Assembly (NCBI GenBank): GCA_963576565.1 | Contig: OY755042.1 | Location: 1,630,001 to 1,694,000, forward strand | Reading direction: 5' to 3' | From: Aspidapion aeneum | Lineage: Eukaryota; Arthropoda; Insecta; Coleoptera; Brentidae | DNA length: 64,000 nt | Translations under genes and position numbers: made by a program | The notes under the pieces: model-generated | Seen by the model: the letters and a program-made list of their open reading frames with translations, nothing else | What the model was told of the DNA's origin: nothing | Databases searched by the model: none | Shown: one piece after another, positions 33,708 through 43,259 of the stretch | Layout of the letters: each line of letters begins with the position of its first letter | How positions within the stretch are numbered: position 1 is the first letter of the stretch

Positions 33708-33920
33708 TATATTCCTGCTTAGTTTTTTAGTTTGTTTAAGTTCGGCACTTCGTGGTTATTTAAAAACGACTGCCTAGTTCTTTCCACAACTTAATTATAA
33801 ATCTATGAACATAAGTTTGACGTAACAACACTGCGTTTAGAATTTCCTCTGGAAATCAAGTTTTCCAACTTTCAATGACGTTTAAAATTTAAATAGAATG
33901 AATTATGTATCTAATATCAA

Positions 33921-34992
33921 CATTGGCGTAGCTAGGGGGGGGGCAGGGGGGGCTGGCCCCCCCTGAAGTCCCTCAGGCCCCCCCTAAGATATTTTAGGCC
34001 TCCCCTACCGACTTCTAGTAAAAGAACATGACGCTGAAAATACATACTTTTCTATTATTATTCGGGAAATATTCAAATATAATAGGTGCATTAAAATTTA
34101 AAATCATTCAGATAATGTTTACATTTCAGGAAAAAGCCCTTGTCTTGCGGAATTAGGCTTTTTCTCTTTAAATTATCGGTAACTTTTCTGCACTTATGCA
34201 ATTTCCCGAAAATATTTTTTAAATTTAAACATAATTATGCATATTGAATATTTCATACATATTGGCGACGTCTTGTAAAATGTGTAAGTTAAATTTCGCA
34301 TTTAATAAAGACAGCGACCTTTGCTCCTCTGTTTCCGAAATCGGGTTGTAGATGTCGTAAGGTTATAAAAGACCTTTTTAAACTGTTTTTCTAAAATAAA
34401 TATAATTATCTTTTTAGTTTTTTGAGGTTAGCGTTTAGTGTCTTATGAAAATTTTCCGATTTTGGTGACAATTTCACAACCATTTTCATATTAAGTTTTC
34501 CCACGTCGTTAAATGGAATAAATTCGTCGAGCAATACCGGGAAATTTTTAATATTAATACTTCTACTCGAAGAGCAGAAATGACCGTTTTAAAGAATTGT
34601 ATTTTTCGGTTAAATCAAACTGTTGGTCATGATTCTATCAAACAACATATAGCAGAAAACACCTATCCAAACCTCTACCAACTTTTTAAAGTTGCGAGTA
34701 TTCTTCCAATTTCAAGTGCAACTTGCGAGAGGTTTTTCTCTGCCATGAGGAGAGTTTTTAATTGACTTAGAACAACTATGACTCAAGAGAGACACTCAGG
34801 TTTGTCATTGTTATTCATAGAAAAAGATGTTGAGGTCGACTTAGACAGTGTGGTAGACGCTTTCAGTCAGCGACGTAGAAAACTTTCTTTGTAGAATTGC
34901 TGAATCACATACTTCCTGTGTATGTTTGCTTTTTGTTCAAGATAGACCGGGGCCACGGCCCCCCCTGAAAAGCAAGGCTAGCTACGCCAATG
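33921..34992 (+). mobile_element. hAT-1, non-autonomous hAT transposon, perfect 8-bp TSD
   Basis: Ends CATTGGCGTAGCTAG and CTAGCTACGCCAATG, with aatatcaa at 33913-33920 and 34993-35000. It keeps only the C-terminal hAT dimerisation region. It is shorter than hAT-3, which has about 130 bp more near the 3' end. C-rich and G-rich subterminal runs follow each end. Confidence 0.92.
34580..34894 (+). pseudogene. hAT transposase C-terminal dimerisation domain (hAT-1)
   Basis: The frame shows NTYPNLYQLFKVASILPISS, ATCERFFSAMRRVF, then a TGA in place of the TGG found in hAT-2 and hAT-3, then LRTTMTQERHSGLSLLFIEK. The motif YPxLxxLxxxAxxLPxSSAxCERxFSxM is diagnostic of the hAT dimerisation domain. The zinc finger and DDE core are absent, so this could not transpose itself. 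Confidence 0.85.
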
Positions 34993-35285
34993 AATATCAA
35001 CTATGTAGCATCGCCTTTAAAACGAACAAAGTTTTCTATTTTAAAATCAAAGTTTAGATTCAGGAAAGCCTCATTCTACTTTTTAATTAGCTTTTTAGAA
35101 CTCCGCGAAAACTCAAGTTTACAATCCTTTAGCACACGTATCGTATACGATGTATGTAGGGATTGCATCATAAAATCTTGTCTATAATCCTATTCTTTTT
35201 TGTTTGACGTTTTGGTTTGAAATCCTTTTACTATATATACTTTTTTAACCTGTTTGTTCGTGATCTTAGTGAAGTTATCTTAAAT

Positions 35286-35552
35286 CAGTGGCGCACCCAG
35301 GAATGTGTCTTGGGGGGGGCCCGACAGCAACAAATCGCGCCCTCAAAAATCTTGCGACCAAAAAAAAAAAAGGTCATCATGTCTTTTCGCAACTACGCCA
35401 CTGCTTGGGGTTGGGGGGGCCCAAAGCCTCCTGATGTCAAATTTTAAGGTATTTTTCATGTTTTATCATCAAATATGTAGAAAATATATTAAAAAATCTA
35501 AGGCTTGGGGGGGGGCCCGGGCCCCGGGCCCCCCCCCCCTGGGTGCGCCCAT
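35286..35552. mobile_element. hAT-type MITE, CAGTGGCGCACCC ends
   Basis: CAGTGGCGCACCCAGG at the left and its complement-like CCTGGGTGCGCCCAT at the right. Flanks are tcttaaat (35278-35285) and gcttaaat (35553-35560), an 8-bp TSD with one mismatch. G/C runs lie just inside each end. No coding. Confidence 0.75.
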
Positions 35553-35799
35553 GCTTAAATTCAGAACACTTAGCTTTTGCAGACGATTTAAAATTGTACA
35601 AAATTATTGAATCTTTCATGGTCTGTGTTTTGCTGCAAAGTGATCTCGATAATGTAAGCTTGTGGTGTAAACAAAATTGTTTAGATCTCAATGTAAAAAA
35701 AGTGTAAATGTATCACATTTAGTCGCTCAACTAATATTATAAATTATGTATATTCTTTAAATGACACAATATTGGAGACTGTCACTACCATCAGAGACC

Positions 35800-36482
35800 A
35801 CAAGACGCTAGCGCTACCAAGTCCACTTTCAATCCCTGACTTCGCATGCGCAGATCTACCAATATTATTTACCTCATGTATTAGAATAGATGAATACAGG
35901 GTGATTTTCACTTGAATGATTCTAACCACATGAAAATAGAAAGTTTCAAAAACCTAACCTAACAAAACCTAATCAAACCTAACCGAACCGAACCAAAGGA
36001 AACTGAATCAATAATTTTTTTCAAAAAAAAACTTTCCTGACTTCCTGCCCGGGATCCTAGAGGATGTGAATCCGAACCGAACCAAACCGAACCTAACTAA
36101 ACTGAACCAAACCTAACCTAACCAAACTAAACTACAACCCGTACTGCTAAGTAGGTTTAGTTGGGTAGGGTTAGGTTTGGATAGGTTCGGTTCGGTACGG
36201 TCCGGTTCGGATTCACATCCTCTAGGATCCCGGGTAGGAAGTCAGGAAAGTTTTTTTTTTGAAAAAAAAATATTGGTTTAGTTTGCTTTGGTTCCGTTCG
36301 ATTAGATCTGATTAGGTTTCCTTAGGTTAGGTTTTTGAAACTTTCTATTTTCATGTGGTTAGAATCATTCAAGTGAAAATCACCCTGTACATCAATTCTA
36401 ATACATGAGGTAAATAATATTGGTAGATCTACGCATGCGAAGTCAGGGATTGGAAGTGGACTTGGTAGGGCTAGCGTCTTGT
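35800..36482. mobile_element. Mutator-like foldback MITE with perfect 9-bp TSD
   Basis: The 683-bp element is an almost complete palindrome; arms of ~330 bp start ACAAGACGCTAGC and meet near 36140. tcagagacc flanks it at 35791-35799 and 36483-36491. A 9-bp TSD with very long TIRs fits Mutator-like elements. The central part is rich in aacct/aaccg units. One arm recurs alone at 54911-55185. Confidence 0.85.
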
Positions 36483-36604
36483 TCAGAGACCTGAGTGTGG
36501 TGTTTGACACCAAACTTACTTTTACTTCACACTTTCGAGAAATTATAAACAGAGGTGTGCGAAACCTTGGTTTTGTGACACGTAACAGGTCTAAATGTCC
36601 ACAT

Positions 36605-37010
36605 ATTATATATTTTTGAAATCAGAAAAAGGAGCGCTATCAATTAAAAACATTATATACAGGATGTTTGATTTAAAAAAATAAACCATATGTCAATAGT
36701 TTGACAAGTGTATGACATATGTCATTTTTGACATCAGATTCTGATGATTTAGAAAAAATTATTTAACATTGCTAATTTAAACCTTACTGTTAGATCAATA
36801 TTAACGGAGATGTGTCATTTATGATGAAATATTTAAAATCGGCGACCCCTATTTAGTATAAATCGATATATTACACGGCAATACTAGTTCTGTCAAACAA
36901 GAACAAAAAAATAACTTTTTTATCTGAACTTCGGCCGCCATCTTAAAATGTTTAATGTCAAATTGTAAATTTTTTAAAATTTTTACAAAACTTGGCTTAC
37001 TATTTATAAA
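36605..37010. other. Unassigned spacer
   Basis: An isolated tacaggatgttt motif at 36658 resembles a MITE end. A ccgccatctta phrase near 36930 resembles one at 38945 (ccgccatcttgg), on the other side of RTE-1. Confidence 0.4.
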
Positions 37011-37014
37011 ATCC

Positions 37015-38610
37015 CATAAAAATATGAAGACGCAAGAGACAATATAATTAGAACGATGGGATCTCCAGTACCCCTCACAATCTCTGAGGTCAAAAACGTG
37101 TGCACAACCTTAAAAAGCGGTAAATCTGCCGGACCCGGAAATATCCCAGCCGAACTTATTAAATATGGCACTGAAGAACTGTTTTGGAGATTACGGAATC
37201 TTTTCCAAAAATATTTAAATGGAACTGTAGTCCCAACTGAGTGGAAAACGTCATATATATCCACAATACACAAAAAAGGAAGGAAAGATATATGTGACAA
37301 TTATAGAGGTATATCTGTGACTAGTACGCTAAGCAGAATATACGGTAAAATAATAAGAAATAAAGTAGAGAGCGAATATAAAGACATGGAGGCAGAAGAA
37401 CAAGCTGGTTTCAGGGCGGGTAGATCGACTTCAGATCATCTCTTTTGTATAACCCAAGTTATTGAAAAGAAAATGGCATACGGACAAGAGCTGCATCTGC
37501 TTTACGTGGATTTGCAGAAGGCATATGATAGTATACCACTAAATCTACTTTGGAAAGCGTTGGAAAACACAAACATAAGCGTACAACTAATTAAGGCCAT
37601 CAAAGAGTTATACCGCAATAGTAAGGCAAAAGTTAAAATAAAAGCAAAACTAACCAAAGGCTTTCGAGTAAATAAAGGTCTTAAACAAGGTTGCTGTATC
37701 TCGCCTACGCTCTTCAAGATATACTTGGAACAAGTCCTTAAAGTATGGAAGAGAAAATGCCAAAACATGGGAATTCCGTTGGACGAAACCACCTTGTATA
37801 CTTTATGTTTCGCCGATGATCAGATAGTAGTGGCTCAGGATTATGACGACCTCGAATATATGACGCGAAAACTAATAGAAGAGTACAATAAGTGGGGACT
37901 AGAGGTTAATCTCAATAAGACAGAGTATATGTGTATCGGTGGAATGAAACAGGATCTAATCTTAAATACCGGGCAGCGAATTCACTCCTGTGATGAGTAT
38001 AAATACTTAGGTCTAAAAATTACAGCTGACGGAACACTAGACAAAGCTATAAAAGATCGAAACGTACAAGAAAGAAAAGCAATAACTTTATTAAATGGAA
38101 TAATTTGGGACCAAAGTATATCAAAACATAACAAAAAGCTTATATATAACACCATTGTAAAAAGTATTATTACATACGGCTCAGAAGTATGGCCAATCAA
38201 GGATAGAACAGAAAAAATGCTTTCCGCTACGGAGATGGACTATTGGAGAAGAGCAGCAGGGAAATCAAAAAGAGAAAGAGTTACAAATCAAAGAATAAGA
38301 GAAATTATGACAGTGGGTGAACGTACTTTAGTGGATGATATAAGAACAAAACAACTGGTGTGGTACGGACATGTACAAAGAATGAATGATGAAAGACTAC
38401 CTAAACAAATACTACAATGGAAACCAACTGGCCGAAGAAAACGAGGACGGCCAAGGAGAAGCTGGAGAGAAGGAATAGACAGTGAAATAAGAATAAGAGG
38501 CCTAGATGATGAATTATGGGCAAACAGAAACGAGTGGAGATTGGGTATCGGAAGACGTAGAACGTTGTGAAACCGATAAATATATATAAAATATTTTTAT
38601 AAATTTAATT
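37015..38610 (+). mobile_element. RTE-like non-LTR retrotransposon, copy RTE-1, 5'-truncated
   Basis: Contains the long ORF at 37056-38570 and a very short 3' UTR ending in AT-rich repeats (gataaatatatataaaat). Short 3' ends in simple repeats are typical of RTE-type elements. Homology seems to start near 37015, without an endonuclease. The TSD is uncertain because the flanks are AT-rich. Confidence 0.8.
37056..38570 (+). CDS. RTE-like reverse transcriptase, 504 codons, intact in this part
   Basis: The frame is open for 504 codons. It holds IHKKGRKDICDNYRGISVTS (71-90), EEQAGFRAGRSTSDHLF (114-130), LYVDLQKAYDSIP (149-161), GLKQGCCISPTLF (208-220) and CFADDQIVV (251-259), then NKTEYMCIGG and YKYLGLKI (316-322). 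The C-terminal region has TYGSEVWPI, ATEMDYWRRA, LVWYGHVQRM (434-443), RLPKQILQWKP, and a basic RRKRGRPRRSW (460-470). The catalytic aspartates are all present. The C-terminal GHV/RGRP pattern is common in RTE-type and related elements. The apurinic endonuclease that should precede the RT is missing; frame similarity continues ~12 codons upstream of the ATG, so this ATG is an internal methionine. The lack of stops suggests a recent insertion. RTE-2 and the more distant RTE-3 are relatives in this window. Confidence 0.85.
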   Translation: MGSPVPLTISEVKNVCTTLKSGKSAGPGNIPAELIKYGTEELFWRLRNLFQKYLNGTVVPTEWKTSYISTIHKKGRKDICDNYRGISVTSTLSRIYGKIIRNKVESEYKDMEAEEQAGFRAGRSTSDHLFCITQVIEKKMAYGQELHLLYVDLQKAYDSIPLNLLWKALENTNISVQLIKAIKELYRNSKAKVKIKAKLTKGFRVNKGLKQGCCISPTLFKIYLEQVLKVWKRKCQNMGIPLDETTLYTLCFADDQIVVAQDYDDLEYMTRKLIEEYNKWGLEVNLNKTEYMCIGGMKQDLILNTGQRIHSCDEYKYLGLKITADGTLDKAIKDRNVQERKAITLLNGIIWDQSISKHNKKLIYNTIVKSIITYGSEVWPIKDRTEKMLSATEMDYWRRAAGKSKRERVTNQRIREIMTVGERTLVDDIRTKQLVWYGHVQRMNDERLPKQILQWKPTGRRKRGRPRRSWREGIDSEIRIRGLDDELWANRNEWRLGIGRRRTL

Positions 38611-38619
38611 TGGTCTACA

Positions 38620-40400
38620 GGTTATAAAGGTCTCTTTTATTTTTGACATATTAAACGCCATCTTTGTGTCGGCTGAGAAACTAATAATTTTTTTTCATTA
38701 GGTTTAAAGAGCTGGTCAGTGGCTTTAATATGAGGTATTAAAAATAAATATCGCGCAAAAAATAAAGAAAACATGAAAAAAAAAACGATTTTTTAAAAAT
38801 ATAGCCGCCATTTTGTTTTAAAGTGACAGGTGTAATTTTTTTTACATTTTTGAATTAAGTAGGTTCCACTTAAGGTAAGTTCATCAAAATTAATTTAATT
38901 TGTCTTAAAACAGGGAATTAATTTTTTTTCTTAACTTTGACAGCCGCCATCTTGGATTTCGATGCCGGAAATCAGGGGATCCTTGATTGAAAATTTAGCT
39001 TTTGATGTTAGCTACTACCATGCCAAATATAAAAAAATATACCCTTTTGCAGCTTTTTATTGAAATACCTTACAAATTTACTCTACTATATTAGCTGCCA
39101 CACTCCCTATTTGGGGATTTACGTATATTTCCTTTATATTTGTGTTATTTTTAAGCATGGTATAGGCCACGGTCCCCAAATGGGGATCCACAATAAAAAA
39201 GGTCAAAAAATGACAAAAAATTAAATTCATTATCTTAATAAGACATACGTAAGTGTTTTAAAAATCGGTACTAGCAAGAAAAAAAATTGTCAGTTAATGG
39301 GTTTAAATTGAAACCATTTATTGTCTTAAGGTTTATATAAAACTCTACCATTTTTATTATCATTTATTGCTACTACATAAAGGACAAAAACAAATTTTCT
39401 GAAGTAGAAAAATCTGTCCTGCTTGCTTATAATTTACGATTACGGTCTCTGGAAGGTAAGTTTGCGAAATTTAATTTCGTAGAAAACTTTTTCAATAACA
39501 TTTTCCAGCGCGGGGGTAATTTAGAAAAGCATTTTGCCATATATTTTTAAACTCGAAGATATTTTTACTGCAATCTTGATAACTCAACAATTTACAGAAC
39601 TCAGTGGCGGTTCGCCCAATGACATAGGTGAAGCTCTGCTTCACTTTTTTTTCCAGACTTAAGACAGGACAAAAAATTAAAAATCGGAGCCGCGCCGTGT
39701 GAGTAAAACCGAACCAGCGATTGGTCATCTTATTACCTATTAACCAATAAAAAGCCATAAACGGTTCCCGCTACGGATTCTGTACCACTGATCACCTTTG
39801 TTAGGTGATCCGTGTCTGTACTGTCGAAAATGTATTTTGCAGTTCTACAGTGCACATAATGCGGTCCCAGTGTGTCTGTACACAGGAGCATTGTAAAGCG
39901 ATTTTTGTTTTTCATTCGCCTGTGTCTACTCGATAAGCTGCTGGGTGAAGGCGTCCGTTGGTTATCATGGAAACGTCACATGCTTTGGCAGGGCAAATAA
40001 TCAAGTGTTGCGCCTGCGTACATTAATAAAATAGTGTCCAGTTACCGGCGTACTGTATATATTCGGTTCTAATTCAGTTTATATTTTAAATATTTTTGTT
40101 TGGTATGTTTGGTATGTTTAGTTTTAGTGACATATTTATGCTTTCGAAGAATTTCTGGGGTCTGGGAGTCCGGAACTCCTGCATTACCTTCCTGCGACAT
40201 ACATGTCCTTACACCACATTTAAAAATTTTCAAGTCTTCCGATAACTTAGCTACAAAATAGCCGTGTATTGGGCTAGATAGCCAAAAAATTTAATCGCGA
40301 AGAAAAGACAGAGATAAGCCTAAGATTCCATTACATTACTAATGAAAATCATATTAAAAATTGCCTTTTCTATTTTAATATCAATTCAATTTTTGTACAG
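38620..40400. other. Unassigned spacer
   Basis: Contains paired tttggggat/ggtccccaaatgg dyads near 39112-39190 and a single hAT-like left end (CAGTGGCGGTTCGCCC) at about 39604. No ORF is convincing. Confidence 0.4.
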
Positions 40401-40407
40401 TCCCCAC

Positions 40408-40480
40408 TTTTTTAATGTCATCTTATCTTTCCAACATTTGTAGAATACGAGAGCACATGGTTTCAAATAAGTATCATGAT
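40408..40480 (+). repeat. Direct repeat flanking the 40.5-41.3 kb RT fragment, left
   Basis: The sequence cccacttttttaatgt..atctta, ..catttgta.aa and gcatggttt..aaataag recurs at 41716-41822 in the same orientation, with extra bases there. Confidence 0.6.
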
Positions 40481-40494
40481 TTGATCAACGATTT

Positions 40495-41253
40495 TTGTTA
40501 GCATAACGACCTGGAGATAATAGAGGACTGGGGCAACAAAAACCTTGTACAGTTCAACGCGCAGAAAACCCAAGCAGCCCTGTTTTCAAAAAAGACGGTG
40601 AGCCAAACATCATGCTATCTGGAAGAGCTGTCACATTACAGAGCCAGTTAAACATCTTAGGAGTCACTGCAAAGACCAACACGTCTTGGCACAGTCACGT
40701 GGCAGATATAGCTAAAAGGGCGTCCCAAAAGCTTGGGTTGCCATTTTGTACAAGACATCTGTATACACCAAGCCAACTGCTGACACTCTACAAAGCCCAG
40801 CTTCGATCAACTATGGAGTACTGCTCACATATATGGAGTGCGGAACTCAAACATACCTTAATGCTTTTGAACACCGTGCGAAAACGAGCTATCAAGCTGA
40901 TCAATGACCCCGCACTTACCCGTAGCTTGGATATTCTCGAACATCAAAGAACTGTGGGCGATGTATTTCTCTTCTACAGGTATTATCACGGAAAATGCTC
41001 TGAAGAGTTGTCACGTATGATCCCCCCAGGAGTAGCACCTACTAGGCGAACACGTCAAATAGACGGTAGCCATCAATTTAATGTCAAAATAGAGGCACCA
41101 AGAACCTCATTATATCAGAATTCCTATCTCTGGAGAACAGCATCGCTGTGGAATAAACTCCCTGCGACAGTTTTTCCTGCAGGTTACAACTTGAACCGTT
41201 TCAAAACTAACATATACCAACATTTCCGCTCACTTGCAGCTTCTCGAGCGTAA
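40495..41253 (+). pseudogene. C-terminal part of a non-LTR retrotransposon ORF2
   Basis: After a degraded stretch (IEDWGNKNLVQFNAQKTQ near 40516-40572), a frame of 213 codons from 40612 carries LNILGVTAKTNTSWHSHV, ASQKLGLPF, LLTLYKAQLRSTMEYCSH, VRKRAIKLINDP, LFYRYYHGKCSEEL, and a terminal WRTASLWNKLPATVFPAGY then FKTNIYQHF. This is the RT thumb and C-terminal domain of a Jockey/CR1-type element. The RT core is missing. The frame closes at 41253 with a normal C-terminus, so only the 3' part of the element is kept. Confidence 0.8.
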
Positions 41254-41259
41254 TAGGGA

Positions 41260-41715
41260 TCTCCTTGCAAGTGCGCATAACTTTCCTTTCCTGATGAGTT
41301 AAAGAAATTTTTATATGACAATAAATAAGTGGGCGGCCGTACATCGAAAAAATAATTTTTTACGCCAAATATTAAATATTTCGTTGAAATATTAAATCTT
41401 TCGAAGTAGTCTGTTGTGTGTATAATATAACAAACCTCTTTTAACAATAAGCTGGCAAAAACAGCACCCCCTATAATTGCGGTCCCCATCTGGAAATTCT
41501 GCACGCCATAAAACCCTTATCCCCGAAAATTAGGGTAACAAGTTTGGAAACTTTAGTAGGTATCTCTAACCTCTATTATAGCTAGCTGCTTATTCGTTTA
41601 GTTTTTTGAATTTCATATGCAATAGACAATGCTTATATACTGCGTATATATTTAGCAGACACTAATTGTAATAACTACTATTTTGGAGGGCAAAATGGAA
41701 ATATGTCTTACATTC
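41260..41715. other. Unassigned spacer
   Basis: Includes a probable short 3' UTR of the preceding element (to about 41340). Otherwise nothing recognised. Confidence 0.4.
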
Positions 41716-41822
41716 CACTCGCCCACTTTTTTAATGTAATCTTAATTTTCCCACATTTGTAAAACAAAAAGAAAACAGTGCGTTGTTTGACACTGCATGG
41801 TTTTAAATAAGAATCGTAATAT
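41716..41822 (+). repeat. Direct repeat flanking the 40.5-41.3 kb RT fragment, right
   Basis: Second copy of 40408-40480; it has a 30-base insertion containing gaaaacagtgcgttgtttg. It is too long and diverged for a TSD, so it is more likely an older dispersed repeat. Confidence 0.55.
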
Positions 41823-41872
41823 TCTTTTTTCTTCAGCAGTTTCATTATGCTTCCTAGACGAGCTTCGACAAT

Positions 41873-41877
<5 letters not shown>

Positions 41878-41938
<61 letters not shown>
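41878..41938. repeat. (TA)n microsatellite at the 3' end of RTE-2
   Basis: About 30 TA units lie directly beyond the minus-strand gaaaccgatt end of RTE-2. RTE-1 ends at the same phrase followed by taaatatatata, so the run probably grew from the element's own tail. Confidence 0.9.
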
Positions 41939-41940
<2 letters not shown>

Positions 41941-41941
<1 letters not shown>

Positions 41942-43258
41942 CGGTTTCACAACGTTCTACGTCTTCCGATACCCAATCTCCACTCGTTTCTGTTTGCTCA
42001 TAATTCATCATCTAGGCCTCTTATTCTTATTTCACTGTCTATTCCTTCTCTCCAGCTTCTCCTTGGCCGTCCTCGTTTTCTTCGGCCAGTTGGTTTCCAT
42101 TGTAGTATTTCTTTAGGTAGTCTTTCACCATTCATTCTTTGTACATGTTCGTACCACACCAGTTGTTATGTTCTTATATAATCCACTAAAGTACGTTCAC
42201 CCACTGTCATAATTTCTCTTATTCTTTGATTTGTAACTCTTTCTCTTTTTAATTTTTCTGCTGCTCTTCTCCAATAGTCCATCTCCATAGCGGAAAGCAG
42301 TTTTTCTGTTCTATCCTTGATTGGCCATACTTCTGAGCCGTATGTAATAATACTTTTTACAATGGTGTTATATTTAAGCTTTTTGTTATGTTTTGATATA
42401 CTTTGGTCCCAAAATATTCCATTTAATAAAGTTATTGCTTTTCTTCCTTGTACGTTTCGATCTTTTATAGCTTTTTCTAGTGTTCCGTCAGCTGTAATTT
42501 TTAAACCTAAGTATTTATACTCATCACAGGACTGAATTCGCTGCCCGGTATTTAAGATTAGATCCTGTTTCATTCCACCGACACACTATATTCTGTCTTA
42601 TTGAGATTAACCTCCAGGCCCCACTTATTGTAGTCTTCTATTAGTTTTCGTGTCATATATTCGAAGTCGTCATAATCCGGAGCCACTACTATCTGATCAT
42701 CGGCGAAACATAAAGTATACAAGGTGGTTTGGACCAACGGAATTCCCATGTTTTGGCATTTTCTCTTCCATACTTTAAGGACTTGTTCTAAGTATATCTT
42801 GAAGAGCGTAGGCGAGATACAGCAACCTTGTTTAAGACCTTTATTTACTTGAAAGCCTTTGGTTAGTTTTGCTTTTATTTTAACTTTTGCCTTACTATAG
42901 CGGTATAACTCTTTGATGGCCTTAATTAGTTGTACGCTTATGTTTGTGTTTTCCAACGCTTTCCAAAGTAGATTTAGTGGTATACTTTCATATGCCTTCT
43001 GCAAATCGACGTAAAGCAGATGCAGCTCTTGTCCGTATGCCATTTTCTTTTCAATAACTTGGGTTATACAAAAGAGATGATCAGAAGTCGATCTACCCGC
43101 CCTGAAACCGGTTTGTTCTTCTGCCTCCATGTCTTTATATTCGCTTTCCTCTTTATTTCTTATTATTTTACCGTATATTCTGCTTAGTGTACTAGTCACA
43201 GATATACCTCTATAATTGTCACATATATCTTTCCGTCCTTTTTTGTGTATTGTGGATA
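41941..43258 (-). pseudogene. RTE-like reverse transcriptase, copy RTE-2, damaged
   Basis: This minus-strand copy matches residues ~69-504 of the RTE-1 protein. It starts at IHKKGRKDICD (43258), keeps EEQTGFRAGRSTSDHLF, LLYVDLQKAYESIP, GLKQGCCISPTLF and CFADDQIVV, then breaks by frameshift after EYSVSVE (42570). The next frame (42573-42166) runs from MKQDLILNTGQ to VDYIRT and ends at a TAA where RTE-1 has AAA. The remainder to 41941 still resembles the GHVQRM and GRRKRGRPRRSW region. It is more truncated at its 5' end than RTE-1 and has at least two disabling lesions. The lower-coordinate end is the 3' end, next to the (TA)n run. Confidence 0.88.
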
Positions 43259-43259
43259 T

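Larger units (their letters stand above)
35215..36600 (+). pseudogene. Reverse transcriptase relic of a non-LTR element, broken by two insertions
   Basis: Three pieces read as one frame once the insertions are ignored. The first (35215-35285) has IYFFNLFVRDLSEVILN, the second (35553-35799) has SEHLAFADDLKLYKIIES, DLDNVSLWCKQNCLDLNVKK and ILETVTTIRD, and the third (36483-36600) has LSVVFDTKLTFTSHFREI. These are RT motifs from just before the catalytic FADD box to the thumb. A hAT MITE sits between the first two and a Mutator-like foldback between the last two; each junction rejoins in frame at its duplicated target. Fingers and 5' domains are absent or unrecognisable. It may be the 3' half of the element whose endonuclease is at 30740. 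Confidence 0.75.

Noticed and set aside
37502..38200. Minus-strand frames of 72-96 codons
   Set aside because: Antisense shadows of the RTE-1 reverse transcriptase.
39604..39700. hAT-like left end CAGTGGCGGTTCGCCC
   Set aside because: No matching right end or 8-bp TSD was found within several kb, so it is not listed as an element.
41708..42116. Frames with an (IY)n tract on both strands
   Set aside because: Translation of the (TA)n run at the RTE-2 3' end.
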